Shown piece by piece: positions 38,030 through 47,198 of a DNA stretch of 64,000 nucleotides. This DNA comes from Peptoniphilus asaccharolyticus DSM 20463 (GTDB lineage Bacteria; Bacillota; Clostridia; Tissierellales; Peptoniphilaceae), in contig NZ_FWWR01000009.1 of the NCBI RefSeq assembly GCF_900176115.1, forward strand, positions 62,001-126,000, given 5' to 3'. The notes beneath the pieces are model-generated. The model searched no databases and had not been told where the DNA came from. It saw only the letters and a list, made by a program, of their open reading frames with translations. The position numbers and the translations under genes were made by a program. Position 1 is the stretch's first letter; every line of letters starts with the position of its first letter.

Positions 38030-39223
38030 ATGGCTAAAGCTAAATTTGAAAGAAACAAACCACACGTAAACATAGGAACAATAGGACACGTAGACCACGG
38101 CAAAACAACACTAACAGCAGCAATCACATTAGTACTAAACAAAAGATTCGGATCAGGAGAATTCGTAGACTACGCAAACATCGATAAAGCACCAGAAGAA
38201 AGAGAAAGAGGAATCACAATCTCAACATCTCACGTAGAATACGAAACAGCAAACAGACACTACGCACACGTAGACTGCCCAGGACACGCTGACTATGTAA
38301 AGAACATGATCACAGGAGCAGCACAAATGGACGGAGCGATCCTAGTATGTTCAGCAGCAGACGGTCCAATGCCACAAACAAGAGAACATATCCTATTAGC
38401 AAGACAAGTAGGTGTACCAAAGATCGTAGTATTCCTAAACAAAGAAGACCAAGTAGATGACCCAGAACTAATCGAATTAGTAGAAATGGAAATCAGAGAC
38501 CTACTAAGCGAATACGACTTTGACGGAGACGAAACACCAATCGTAGTAGGATCAGCACTAAAAGCATTAGAAGATCCAGACGGAGAATGGGGAGACAAAA
38601 TCCTAAAACTAATGGAAGAAGTAGACACATACATTCCAGAACCAGTAAGAGACATAGACCACCCATTCCTAATGCCAGTAGAAGACGTATTCTCAATCAC
38701 AGGAAGAGGAACAGTAGCAACAGGAAGAGTAGAACAAGGAACAGTAAAAGTAGGCGACAACGTAGAACTAGTAGGACTAACAGAAGAAAGAAGAACCCTA
38801 GTAGTAACAGGAGTTGAAATGTTCAAGAAACAACTAGACCAAGCCCAAGCAGGAGATAACATCGGAGCCCTACTAAGAGGAATCCAAAGAGATGAAATCG
38901 AAAGAGGCCAAGTACTAGCAGCACCAGGAACAATACACCCACACACAAAATTCGAAGCCGAAGTATACGTACTATCAAAAGAAGAAGGCGGAAGACACAC
39001 ACCATTCTTTAACGGATACAGACCACAATTCTACTTCAGAACAACAGACGTAACAGGAGATATCCAACTAGCAGAAGGCGTAGAAATGGTAATGCCAGGA
39101 GACAACTCAACATTCACAGTAACACTAATCACACCAATCGCAATGGACGAAGGACTAAGATTCGCTATCAGAGAAGGTGGAAGAACAGTAGCATCAGGAG
39201 TTGTATCAAAACTTATCGACTAA
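38030..39223 (+). CDS. tuf: Translation elongation factor Tu
   Basis: 397 aa, full length. GTP-binding motifs [18 protein letters not shown] and NKED are present, and the protein ends with the conserved [15 protein letters not shown]. It delivers aminoacyl-tRNA to the ribosome. Codon use is extreme for this AT-rich DNA: C-ending AAC, ATC and GAC, with A-ending Leu CTA and Val GTA, a mark of very high expression. It stands alone with its own terminator, apart from the usual rpsL-rpsG-fusA context. Confidence 0.99.
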   Translation: MAKAKFERNKPHVNIGTIGHVDHGKTTLTAAITLVLNKRFGSGEFVDYANIDKAPEERERGITISTSHVEYETANRHYAHVDCPGHADYVKNMITGAAQMDGAILVCSAADGPMPQTREHILLARQVGVPKIVVFLNKEDQVDDPELIELVEMEIRDLLSEYDFDGDETPIVVGSALKALEDPDGEWGDKILKLMEEVDTYIPEPVRDIDHPFLMPVEDVFSITGRGTVATGRVEQGTVKVGDNVELVGLTEERRTLVVTGVEMFKKQLDQAQAGDNIGALLRGIQRDEIERGQVLAAPGTIHPHTKFEAEVYVLSKEEGGRHTPFFNGYRPQFYFRTTDVTGDIQLAEGVEMVMPGDNSTFTVTLITPIAMDEGLRFAIREGGRTVASGVVSKLID

Positions 39224-39237
39224 TTAAAAAAAACAAG

Positions 39238-39265
39238 TACCTCAGAGAAATCTGAGGTATTTTTT
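39238..39265 (+). terminator. tuf terminator
   Basis: TACCTCAGA pairs with TCTGAGGTA and is followed by TTTTTT. Confidence 0.92.
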
Positions 39266-39299
39266 ATGCCAAAAAAACGTAGAGGCGAAAAACAAACCC

Positions 39300-39476
39300 G
39301 TAGGGGGCACGAACGGATGTGAGGCCGTCCCGCCGTAGCCCAAACCAAACGAAATCCAAAATCGTTTACGAAATATTGGTGTTGAAAATCATCCACCAAA
39401 AATTATTTGGGAATCACAAACTATATCATCTACGAACTGTCACGGGCGGGCTTCGCTACGCTCTTGCCGCCCCTAC
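39300..39476 (+). repeat. REP-like full element (L+R), 177 bp
   Basis: L half GTAGGGGGCACGAACGG and R half ending GCCGCCCCTAC, followed at 39481-39515 by a degenerate extra R unit (GGACTTCGCTACGCTCTT). Confidence 0.92.
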
Positions 39477-39532
39477 GAAACAGACGGACTTCGCTACGCT
39501 CTTCGCCACTACGGCAATACATAATACCCCAC

Positions 39533-39563
39533 AAAAAAGGGACGGTGATAAAAACTCCGTCCC
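39533..39563 (-). terminator. Terminator of the mtnA/PNP operon
   Basis: On the minus strand GGGACGG pairs with CCGTCCC and is followed by TTTTTT. Confidence 0.8.
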
Positions 39564-39578
39564 AAAAATCTATTATCT

Positions 39579-40619
39579 TTAATAAAATCTTTCCACATCA
39601 TTGTCGAAATAATGTTCAAGTTCAGTTGGATCATATACGCCCTTGTCAGTTACAACACCACGAATCAACTTTGGTGGAGTGATGTCAAAAGATGGATATA
39701 TCGCCTTAACACCTTTCGCAGTCCAATCACCTAACACAAGAGCCGGATCTCTCAACTCAATCTTTATATCATCTCTTGAAAACTTATCATCATCAGGAAT
39801 ACCAGTTACAAAATACGGAACATCAAACTCCCTTGCTAAAAGAGCAATTTGAAAAGTACCTATCTTGTTTGCAACATGACCGTCCCTTGTGATAGTGTCG
39901 GCGGCAGAAGTGAATAAATCTATCCCTACATTTTCCATCAGATAAGCCGCCATATTGTCCGATATAACAGTAGTTTCAAAACCCATTTCACTACAGCAAG
40001 TTGCAGTTAGACGTGCACCTTGATAATAAGGTCGAGTTTCGCAACAATAAAAACTCGCCAACTTACCATTTTCTTTTAAAGTTCTAAGCATCATTCCGAT
40101 AATAGTTTCTCCAAAACATTGAGTAAGCACCTTACCATTGTCGGGAATCAAACTACATAAATGCTTTGCAACCTTGTTCATAGTAAAATATCTTCTGTTT
40201 AAAGACTCCACAGTGTTTTCAAAAATCGCATTGATGGGGTCTAAATTATTTTCAATTGCATTAATTGCAACAGCTACAGAATCTTCAGTTATCTTTCTCA
40301 TTCTGTTTGCAGTAGTAGGGCGAGCATTAGAAATTCTATCAGAAGCAGCTCTTAAAAAATTTATTTTTTCCGCAACTTCCAACTCACGAGCCTCGTAAGC
40401 CGCAAGAGCCATTCCCATCCCAGCAGCAGTGTAAGGACCGGCGCTTTGAGTGACCATGTCGGTGATAGCCTGAGCAACCTCACCATGAGAATTACACTCC
40501 ACAAACCTAACCTCTTTAGGATAAATCCGTCTGTCTAAAATTCTCACACGTCCATCTTCATACCAAGCCACATTCTCATATTGGAGCATAAAAGGTAAAT
40601 TATAATCTTGTCTTTGCAT
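39579..40619 (-). CDS. mtnA: S-methyl-5-thioribose-1-phosphate isomerase family (MtnA / eIF2B-alpha-like)
   Basis: 346 aa. Family features are RRIYPKEVRFVECNSHGEVAQAI near the start, LTQCFGET with the catalytic Cys region, ETRPYYQGARLTA, and TSAADTITRDGHVANKIGT with the catalytic Asp. It converts methylthioribose-1-phosphate or 5-deoxyribose-1-phosphate to the ribulose form. It sits 1 bp downstream of a nucleoside phosphorylase and near a class II aldolase, which together make the DHAP-shunt enzyme set. Confidence 0.9.
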   Translation of the reverse strand: MQRQDYNLPFMLQYENVAWYEDGRVRILDRRIYPKEVRFVECNSHGEVAQAITDMVTQSAGPYTAAGMGMALAAYEARELEVAEKINFLRAASDRISNARPTTANRMRKITEDSVAVAINAIENNLDPINAIFENTVESLNRRYFTMNKVAKHLCSLIPDNGKVLTQCFGETIIGMMLRTLKENGKLASFYCCETRPYYQGARLTATCCSEMGFETTVISDNMAAYLMENVGIDLFTSAADTITRDGHVANKIGTFQIALLAREFDVPYFVTGIPDDDKFSRDDIKIELRDPALVLGDWTAKGVKAIYPSFDITPPKLIRGVVTDKGVYDPTELEHYFDNDVERFY

Positions 40620-40620
40620 A

Positions 40621-41451
40621 CTATCCCTCGAAATTCTCTAAAATCTTAATAATTAAATTTCTGAAATTTTCAGAAGCAGCCATAGCCACATCCTCAACCT
40701 CGCTACCATCCATATTTTCTATCCTATCAGAACTGTAATTAGTTGCCAAAGATAGACATAGAACTTTAATCCCACAGTGTCCAGCAGTAAGTGATTCAGA
40801 AATAGTGGACATGCCGACCAAATCTCCGCCCAAAAGTCTGATGGCTCTTATCTCAGCCGGAGTTTCAAAAAAAGGCCCGACAGTGAAGAAGTAGATGCCC
40901 TCTTTCAAAGAAAAACCAAGTTCAATCGCAGACTTTTTAGCCAATGCACGTAAATCCTTGTCATATAAATTGTCGATAGGATAGAATCTCTCGCCAAACT
41001 CTTCCAAATTGTTCCCACGAGTTGGAGAAACACAACCAAAATTCAAATGGTCAGTTACAACGCAGATGTCTCCAGGGTGGAAATTGTAGTTCACAGCTCC
41101 CGCAGCATTAGTAAGCACAATAGTTTTAACCCCTATAAGCTTTAAAACATATATAGGAGTTGCAAGCTCATTATAATCATAACCCTCATAGTAGTGGAAT
41201 CTGCCGGACATACAGATTACTTTTTTGCCAGACAAAGTTCCGTAAATAAACTTGCCCGGGTGACTTTTAACAGTAGAAATCAAAAATCCGGGTATGTCCT
41301 CATAAGGTATTTCAATTTTATCTTCCATATCATCAAGTAAAGAGCCGAGCCCAGTTCCAAGCACAATTGCAAAATCAACCGACTCACCTATCTTAGACAA
41401 AATATAATCAGCACTATCTCTATAAATTTCAAAAACTTTTTCTTTTAACAT
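40621..41451 (-). CDS. Purine-nucleoside phosphorylase / MTA-phosphorylase family
   Basis: 276 aa. GTGLGSL (phosphate loop), SGRFHYYEGY, TNAAGAVN and GMSTISESLTAGHCG mark the PNP/MTAP family. It is first in a two-gene operon with mtnA (1-bp gap). It may act on inosine and guanosine, but the partner isomerase and aldolase argue for methylthioadenosine or 5'-deoxyadenosine. The start on the minus strand has AGAGGTA upstream. Confidence 0.88.
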   Translation of the reverse strand: MLKEKVFEIYRDSADYILSKIGESVDFAIVLGTGLGSLLDDMEDKIEIPYEDIPGFLISTVKSHPGKFIYGTLSGKKVICMSGRFHYYEGYDYNELATPIYVLKLIGVKTIVLTNAAGAVNYNFHPGDICVVTDHLNFGCVSPTRGNNLEEFGERFYPIDNLYDKDLRALAKKSAIELGFSLKEGIYFFTVGPFFETPAEIRAIRLLGGDLVGMSTISESLTAGHCGIKVLCLSLATNYSSDRIENMDGSEVEDVAMAASENFRNLIIKILENFEG

Positions 41452-41533
41452 AACGTACCTCTGTATATTTATTTCAATTCAGTATATCATAATTGTAAAT
41501 ATAATTTTATATTTGAAATATAAGAGGTGTAAA

Positions 41534-42121
41534 ATGAATTACAGAAAAATATTAGTAGAAGCCGGTAAAAAATTGTATAGTACAAAATTAGTTGCAGGCA
41601 CAAGTGGGAATATAAGCCTTAGAGGAGAAGACGAAGACAGCTTTTATATAACACCAAGCGGAATGGACTATGAAAAGATAGAAGAAAAAGACATAGTTAA
41701 AATACACGCAGATGGCAAACCATACATAGAAGGGCAAGTCCCATCATCAGAATGGCAGATGCACCTTGAAATATATAAAAATTATCCTAAATACAACGCA
41801 GTAGTCCATACACACTCAACATTTGCCACAGCATTTGCAGTGGCGAGAGAAGAAATACCACTTATTTCAATAGAGATGGAACCATTCATAGGTGGGGAAT
41901 TGAAAGTTGCGCCATTTGAAAAAGCCGGTTCAATGGAACTTGCAAAGGCGATAATACCATATTTAGAAAAGCCAAATTCATGCCTATTGGCAAACCACGG
42001 AGTTTTGTGTTGCGGAGCAAGTATGGAAAAAGCATTTTTATCAGCCGAATACGTAGAAGACTTGGCAAAAATATATTATTACGCAAAGGGAATAGGAAGA
42101 GTATATACGATAAATGATTAG
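41534..42121 (+). CDS. Class II aldolase (fuculose-phosphate aldolase family)
   Basis: 195 aa from ATG 41534, which has AGAGGTG upstream. AGTSGNISLR (phosphate binding), YITPSGMDY, the zinc ligands in VVHTHSTFA and a later His in LANHGVLCCG are seen. It is divergent from the phosphorylase-isomerase operon. In the DHAP shunt this aldolase splits 5-deoxyribulose-1-phosphate or methylthioribulose-1-phosphate into dihydroxyacetone phosphate and an aldehyde. Sugar-phosphate specificity is inferred from context only. Confidence 0.88.
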   Translation: MNYRKILVEAGKKLYSTKLVAGTSGNISLRGEDEDSFYITPSGMDYEKIEEKDIVKIHADGKPYIEGQVPSSEWQMHLEIYKNYPKYNAVVHTHSTFATAFAVAREEIPLISIEMEPFIGGELKVAPFEKAGSMELAKAIIPYLEKPNSCLLANHGVLCCGASMEKAFLSAEYVEDLAKIYYYAKGIGRVYTIND

Positions 42122-42166
42122 TAAGGGCGCTGGATGGTGTATGAACAAATATGATATTTTAACATC

Positions 42167-42286
42167 GTAGGGGGCACGAACGAATGTGAGGCCGTCCCGC
42201 CGTAGCCTAAACCAAACGAAATCCAAAATCGTTTACGAAACATTGGTGGTGGAAATTTATTAAACAAAAATGATTTTTGAAATATA
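42167..42286 (+). repeat. REP-like element, L half with linker
   Basis: It starts GTAGGGGGCACGAACG and carries the AACCAAACGAAATCC tail and part of the central linker; the R half is absent. Confidence 0.88.
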
Positions 42287-42318
42287 ATTAATAAAATTAA
42301 ATAACATTTTCGTAAATC

Positions 42319-42495
42319 GTAGGGGGCACGAACGGAAGTGAGGCCGTCCCGCGTAGCCCCAGCCAAACGAAATCCAAAGACGTTTACGAAACATTGGTGG
42401 TGGAAATTTATTAAACAAAAATGATTTGGAAATCACAAACTGTATCATCCACGAACTGTCACGGGCGGGCTTCGCTACGCTCTTGCCGCCCCTAC
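42319..42495 (+). repeat. REP-like full element (L+R), 177 bp
   Basis: Begins GTAGGGGGCACGAACGG and ends GCCGCCCCTAC, with the same two hairpins as the other full copies. Confidence 0.92.
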
Positions 42496-42526
42496 AAATT
42501 GTTGCTCCCATGGGTCACGGTACGCC

Positions 42527-42639
42527 CTCCCTCGAGCTCCCTCCCCCTACACCCTCAAAACGCTTTTAGGGAAAATACAGAAAAGTCTAAGACTTTTCAC
42601 GATTTTTATGGTGTACGAATAAATATGATGTTTAACATC
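42527..42639 (+). repeat. Module S, first copy
   Basis: Starts GCCCTCCCTCGAGCTCCC and runs through a GAAAAGTC...GACTTTTC hairpin to ATAAATATGATGTTTAA. Nearly identical to 48062-48180. In both places it directly precedes a REP-like L half. Confidence 0.88.
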
Positions 42640-42727
42640 GTAGGGGACGCACGAACGAATGTGAGGCCGTTCCGCCATAGCCCCAGCCAAACGAAATCCA
42701 AAATCGTTTACGAAACATTGGTGTTGG
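42640..42727 (+). repeat. REP-like element, L half only
   Basis: Starts GTAGGGGACGCACGAACG and ends at the ATTGGTGTTGG tail. Directly joined to module S. Confidence 0.88.
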
Positions 42728-42833
42728 AACTAACACACCAATAACCAACAACCAACAACCAACACACCACCCAAAACAAACAAATGCTACAATAATATTT
42801 CATAAAATTACAAATCTGTAACAAAACTGTAAT

Positions 42834-42861
42834 TTTACATTTAAACATAATAGTGTATAAT
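42834..42861 (+). promoter_or_regulatory. Promoter of the major S-layer gene
   Basis: TTTACA, 16-bp spacer, TATAAT. The start codon is 150 bp downstream, giving a long 5' leader. Confidence 0.65.
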
Positions 42862-42867
42862 AATAAC

Positions 42868-43011
42868 AACGAGGAACAATGACAACTAAATATTAATCCA
42901 TGTGACTAATGTTTTACTTGTCACCTCTAAAAGACTGTTAGTTCAAACAGTCGAGCAAAAGTTTAAGACTTTTGTAGGTCTACAAAATTTTTAAGGAGGT
43001 CGAAAGACAAG
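42868..43011 (+). ncRNA. Structured 5' leader of the S-layer mRNA
   Basis: About 145 nt with three predicted hairpins: GTGAC/GTCAC (from 42902), ACTGTT/AACAGT (42943-42959) and CAAAAGT/ACTTTTG (about 42966-42984). AAGGAGGTCG follows, 15 bases before the ATG. Long stable leaders are known to prolong the half-life of S-layer mRNAs; function here is inferred. Confidence 0.5.
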
Positions 43012-45399
43012 ATGAACAAGAAATTATTATCTCTAGTACTAACACTAGTAATGGTACTAGGAACATTCACATCTGTTTTCGCTGCCGAAACTAAAACAAC
43101 TGAAAAAGTTGAAAAAATCACTGGTAAGGATAACAAAATCCAATACGTAGTTGACAAAAAATTAGTTGAAGGTTACAAAGATGGAAGTCTAGGACTAGAC
43201 AAAAACATTACAAGAGCTGAAATCACTAAGCTTTTAGCTATTGCTAATGGAAACAAAGACTTAGCAGCTAAATTACAAGGTGCTATGAAACTTTACAGCG
43301 ATGTTGATAACTCACATTGGGCAAACGGCGTTATCACTGTAGGTACAACAGTTCCTTCAGCAACTAACGGACAACCAATGCTACAAGGTTACCCAGATGG
43401 ATCATTCAAACCAGAAAACAACGTAACATATGCAGAACTTGCAAAAATGTTAGTAGTTTTAGTTAAAACTGATCTAACTGCAGACATGGTTAAAGAAGCT
43501 AACGCTAAATGGGCTGGTCTATGGTTAACATGGGCACAACAATTAGGAATTCTTGATGATGTAACTGTTGCTGATTCAAACGCAGCTGCTAACAGAGGCG
43601 ATGCTTTCACAATGGTATACAACGCTCTTTACAAAATGCAAAACTTCAGAAGAACTGCAGCTAATGAAAAATTAGGTGTACTTTCTTCTCTAAACAGAGA
43701 CAAATTAGTTCTTAACCAAGATGCTAAAGAACAAGAATACACTATCACAACTGATACAGTATTTGTAAATGCTAATAGAGTTGAAGGAAATAATGCTAAT
43801 GTAATTAAAGTTAAAAATATTACTAACCCAGACTTCTACCTTGGATCATTAGTAAGAATCATAACTAATGACAAGAAAGAAGTAACTCACATTCTTGAAC
43901 TTGGTAATCCATCAGCTTTAGCTTTAAATGCTGATGCTAACAGAGTAGTTAAGAATTCAAGATGGAATGGCGTTGCTGATTACACAGTAGAAACTGGATT
44001 AACTAATGTTTCTAAATTAACTAATGATAAAATGCAACCAGTATTTGATGGTTGGGTTAAAGTTAACTTTAGAGCAAATGATACTAAAGTAGATTCTTTA
44101 ACTTTCCAAGATGGAGCTAAAGATGTAGTTACAGTAGGAATTAACAGCGATACAAAAGTATTTGTTGCTAACCCTGCTAACAACATTATGAAAGAAGTTA
44201 AAGATATTAACGAAGCTATGTCTTTAATCGGATACAACCAAGCAAGATGGAATATGATTCCAAATGTATATGCAGGTTTTAACCAAGATGGACATAAAGC
44301 TGTAGTTGATGCTTTTAACCAAAATGACAGAAATACTGCTAAAGTTGTAGTATTCAACGTAGTAGCTAAATCAGCTAAAACTGAAATGTTCAGAGTAGTT
44401 AACCAAGCAAGTTCTTTAGGTAATGCAACTCTTGAAGATACTGATGGAAAAGTTTATGACAGAAACTTCTTTAACAATATGTCAGCTTTCCCATACAACT
44501 ATGGAGATCTTTATGATGTAATTAAAGTTAATTACATGACAAATGCTAATACTGATGGACTTGAAACAGTTATCGATCACAGCGATAAAGTTAAATTCCC
44601 AGTAGTAGAAGTTAAAGGATTTGCTAATGATAAGAGAGTAATTGATGTTGTTGATAAATATGGCGATATGTCTTCATTAGACGTTAGAGATGCTGATATC
44701 TTCAATGCAAAACAATACAGAGATTTAAGAGTTGGAGATAAACTTCAATTTACTGTAGAAAAAGGAACTATAAAAGTAGAAGTACTTTCAATTCTTCCAG
44801 CAAACACAACTCTTGAAGGATCAATCCAAAAGATGCTACCTAATATTAGCAACAGAACAAGAGTAGGTATGGTAACTAATGTTGGCCAACAAGGTAATGA
44901 CTATATTGTAGATATGAAAGTATTCAGAGATAACTTTAATTCTGATGCTAACTACGAAACTAAGACTTATATTGTAAACAAAGAGGATGCAGACTATTTA
45001 GCTAAACTTGTTGCAAAAGATGTTAAGGTTCAATATGAAGTTCAATCTACAAATGATAGAAACTTAGATGGTAGAGCTTATAACTTCAAGGTTAATGATT
45101 TAACTCTAAAAGCATATTTAGAAAAAGTTGCATTAGATGCAGCTAAAGCTGATTTACAAAAAGCTATTGATTCAGCTAAAGCTAAGTTAGAAAATGTAAA
45201 AGAGTCTGCAGATGGTACAGATGTTGCTAAAGGTGAAAAATGGGCTACAAAGGCAGACAGAGACGCATTTAAAGCAGCTATAGACAAAGCTGAACAAGCT
45301 ATGGGTAATGCAAAAGTGGCAAAAGACGCAACTGATGCAAAAGCAGATTTAGGTACTGCTACAACCACATTTGATGGAAAAGTAACAACAAAAGATTAA
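43012..45399 (+). CDS. Major S-layer protein with N-terminal SLH repeats
   Basis: 795 aa. Signal peptide MNKKLLSLVLTLVMVLGTF with a cut near VFAA, then SLH repeats (about 35-215: GYKDGSLGLDKNITRAEITKL; GYPDGSFKPENNVTYAELAKML; WAGLWLTWAQQLGILD). The long body is Asn/Asp/Val-rich and beta-type, and the last 100 residues are Ala/Lys-rich helices of FIVAR type. The strong promoter, long leader, full AAGGAGGTC site and biased codon use point to a very abundant protein, probably the main S-layer subunit. It lies just upstream of the DUF1659 cluster. Confidence 0.9.
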   Translation: MNKKLLSLVLTLVMVLGTFTSVFAAETKTTEKVEKITGKDNKIQYVVDKKLVEGYKDGSLGLDKNITRAEITKLLAIANGNKDLAAKLQGAMKLYSDVDNSHWANGVITVGTTVPSATNGQPMLQGYPDGSFKPENNVTYAELAKMLVVLVKTDLTADMVKEANAKWAGLWLTWAQQLGILDDVTVADSNAAANRGDAFTMVYNALYKMQNFRRTAANEKLGVLSSLNRDKLVLNQDAKEQEYTITTDTVFVNANRVEGNNANVIKVKNITNPDFYLGSLVRIITNDKKEVTHILELGNPSALALNADANRVVKNSRWNGVADYTVETGLTNVSKLTNDKMQPVFDGWVKVNFRANDTKVDSLTFQDGAKDVVTVGINSDTKVFVANPANNIMKEVKDINEAMSLIGYNQARWNMIPNVYAGFNQDGHKAVVDAFNQNDRNTAKVVVFNVVAKSAKTEMFRVVNQASSLGNATLEDTDGKVYDRNFFNNMSAFPYNYGDLYDVIKVNYMTNANTDGLETVIDHSDKVKFPVVEVKGFANDKRVIDVVDKYGDMSSLDVRDADIFNAKQYRDLRVGDKLQFTVEKGTIKVEVLSILPANTTLEGSIQKMLPNISNRTRVGMVTNVGQQGNDYIVDMKVFRDNFNSDANYETKTYIVNKEDADYLAKLVAKDVKVQYEVQSTNDRNLDGRAYNFKVNDLTLKAYLEKVALDAAKADLQKAIDSAKAKLENVKESADGTDVAKGEKWATKADRDAFKAAIDKAEQAMGNAKVAKDATDAKADLGTATTTFDGKVTTKD

Positions 45400-45415
45400 C
45401 AACTTGTAATAAAAA

Positions 45416-45441
45416 ATCCGAGAGAAATCTCGGGTTTTTTT
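45416..45441 (+). terminator. S-layer gene terminator
   Basis: CCGAGA pairs with TCTCGG around GAAA and is followed by TTTTTTT. Confidence 0.92.
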
Positions 45442-45541
45442 ATGCCCTTTTTTAATCGAAAAATAATTTTGAAAAAATTTTAAAAATGAATAGTAACTTT
45501 TGCTCCTTATTTCTATATATATAGTGTAAGGAGGTGATAAC

Positions 45542-45760
45542 ATGGCAAAAGAAACTTTAAGAAGCGCAAAGCTAAGACTTGAGTTTAACGTCGGTTTAGG
45601 CGAAGATGGCAAGGCAAAGATAAAGTCTAAGACATTATCTAAGCTAAACAAAGATGCCGACGTCGATGCGATAAAGAGCACAGCCGGAAAGATAGGTAAG
45701 CTTTTATCAACACCGATTGTAAAAACTTATAAGATTACAGAGTCAGAAATCACAGAATAA
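45542..45760 (+). CDS. DUF1659 family protein
   Basis: 72 aa with a perfect AAGGAGGTGATAAC before the ATG. It shows the DUF1659 pattern: LRLEFNVGLGEDGKAKIKSKT near the start and a C-terminal TKTYKITESE-like end. DUF1659 and DUF2922 are small paired proteins of unknown function often found beside YvrJ genes in Clostridia and Bacilli. Here the DUF2922 partner is separated from it by an IS110 insertion. Confidence 0.85.
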   Translation: MAKETLRSAKLRLEFNVGLGEDGKAKIKSKTLSKLNKDADVDAIKSTAGKIGKLLSTPIVKTYKITESEITE

Positions 45761-45933
45761 CAATTAGAGAAAGACTAACTATTAAAAGTCAAGAGGTGAA
45801 ACAAAGAAAATATAAGTAATGATATTGATAAAAACTGAATAAAAATAAGCATGAAAAAGTACCCTAAAGTTTAAGATTAAAAATAGGGTTAGCAAAGTTT
45901 TTTCCTTTTAAATAGTAATTTTCTCAAAAGAAC

Positions 45934-45987
45934 CTGTAAATGATAAAGGCTATGCCCGAGCAAAGCTCGTCATTTACAGAACCTTTT
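45934..45987. repeat. Cloverleaf-like hairpin near the IS110 downstream end
   Basis: Outer arms CTGTAAATGA and TCATTTACAG enclose two smaller hairpins, GGC-TAT-GCC and CGAGC-AAA-GCTCG. On the plus strand AACCTTTTT follows, so it can also act as a terminator. It may be part of the IS110 right end. Confidence 0.6.
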
Positions 45988-46016
45988 TCAAAAATTAATT
46001 CATAATTAAGCAAAAA

Positions 46017-47186
46017 CTAACTTTGTTGTTGATATGGTTCATTTTTAGTTAAAACAGCAAAAATAGTATGACAAAGCTTTCTAGCAACAGCGTTTGTAGC
46101 AACTAAATGATGTTTGCCTTCACTGATTTTCTTCTGATAATAATCAGAAAAAACTGGGTCACAAAATTCAGCTCTAAGAGCGGATTGAAAAAGAGCACGC
46201 CTTAAGTAAGGAGAACCTCTTTTACTCATATGATTGTAAGTAGATTCATATTCTCCAGACTGAGAAACACTAGCATCCAAACCAGCATAAGCGACAAGCT
46301 TAGAAGGATTAGAAAATCTTTTAATATCTCCAATCTCACCTAATATAGTAGCAGCATTAACAGAACCAATACCAGGAATGGTATTAATTGGAGAATTGAG
46401 TTTTTCAAGTAAAATTTCAATTTCTTTTTCAACATCTAAAACTTGATTTTGAATAAAAGAAATTTGCCCTATAAGCATTTTAATTTGAAGTCTAAAAGAA
46501 TCCATGCAGAAATTAATGCCAAAAGATTTAGAAGCTTTCTTAGAAAGTTCTTCAAGTTTTCTAGAAGCATACTTCTTTCGAGAAACATTGTCTAAAAAAT
46601 ATTGTAAATCTTCAGAACTGATATCTTCAAAGTCTAAAGGAGTAGAGAAATTTGAAAGAATTTCTTTAGAAGTCTTACCAAAAATATTGCTAAAAGAAGA
46701 AGCATATTCAGGGAAAACTTGGTCTAAAAGAGCAATAGTCTTTCTTTTAAGATCACCAATTGATGATACAAGATAAGATCTGAATCTAGAAAGATTTCTC
46801 AAAGACAAATAGTCCTCATTAGAAAGAGAAGTTTCAACAAAATCACCATAGCGAAGAAGATCGGCTATTAAAAGAGAATCAATAATATCAGTTTTTCTCT
46901 TTCTGATTTCGATACCTTGTCTCCAACCATCAGTTTGGATTGGATTGATAACACGAACAGTAAAGTTTTTTTGGGCAAGATATGAGTATAGAGATAACCA
47001 ATAATGACCAGTAGCCTCCATGCCAATTTCAAGTTCATTTTTGAAAGCTTCTAGTTTAAGGATTAAACTCTCAGCACCATAAATGGAATTTGAAAAAGAA
47101 AAAGCTTTAAAAATAACTTTTTTCTTATCATCAACTAATGAAGCAACATGAGTATTTTTACCAATATCAATACCTAAATAAAACAT
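46017..47186 (-). CDS. IS110-family transposase (DEDD recombinase)
   Basis: About 389 aa from ATG 47186, preferred over the upstream GTG (47198) because GTGAGG lies six bases before it. The N-terminal RuvC-like DEDD domain shows YLGIDIGKNTHVA, GMEATGHYW and KTDIIDSLLIADLLR. The C-terminal Transposase_20 domain shows TIPGIGSVNAATILGEIG, YAGLDASVSQSG and KRGSPYLRRAL with the conserved Ser. It looks intact. Confidence 0.93.
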   Translation of the reverse strand: MFYLGIDIGKNTHVASLVDDKKKVIFKAFSFSNSIYGAESLILKLEAFKNELEIGMEATGHYWLSLYSYLAQKNFTVRVINPIQTDGWRQGIEIRKRKTDIIDSLLIADLLRYGDFVETSLSNEDYLSLRNLSRFRSYLVSSIGDLKRKTIALLDQVFPEYASSFSNIFGKTSKEILSNFSTPLDFEDISSEDLQYFLDNVSRKKYASRKLEELSKKASKSFGINFCMDSFRLQIKMLIGQISFIQNQVLDVEKEIEILLEKLNSPINTIPGIGSVNAATILGEIGDIKRFSNPSKLVAYAGLDASVSQSGEYESTYNHMSKRGSPYLRRALFQSALRAEFCDPVFSDYYQKKISEGKHHLVATNAVARKLCHTIFAVLTKNEPYQQQS

Positions 47187-47198
47187 TTGAAACCTCAC

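Larger units (their letters stand above)
39224..39578. other. Intergenic region: two terminators and a REP element
   Basis: 355 bp. It contains the tuf terminator, one full REP-like element (39300-39476), a partial extra R hairpin (39481-39515) and the terminator of the convergent mtnA gene. Confidence 0.85.
42122..43011. other. Intergenic region: REP elements, module S and S-layer leader
   Basis: 890 bp. It contains REP-like elements at 42167, 42319 and 42640, a separate repeated module (42527-42639), the promoter of the S-layer gene and its roughly 145-nt structured leader. No protein gene. Confidence 0.85.

Noticed and set aside
38293-39000. 235-aa ORF antisense to tuf
   Set aside because: It arises from the biased codon use of tuf; Ser/Thr/Pro-rich composition, no start signal.
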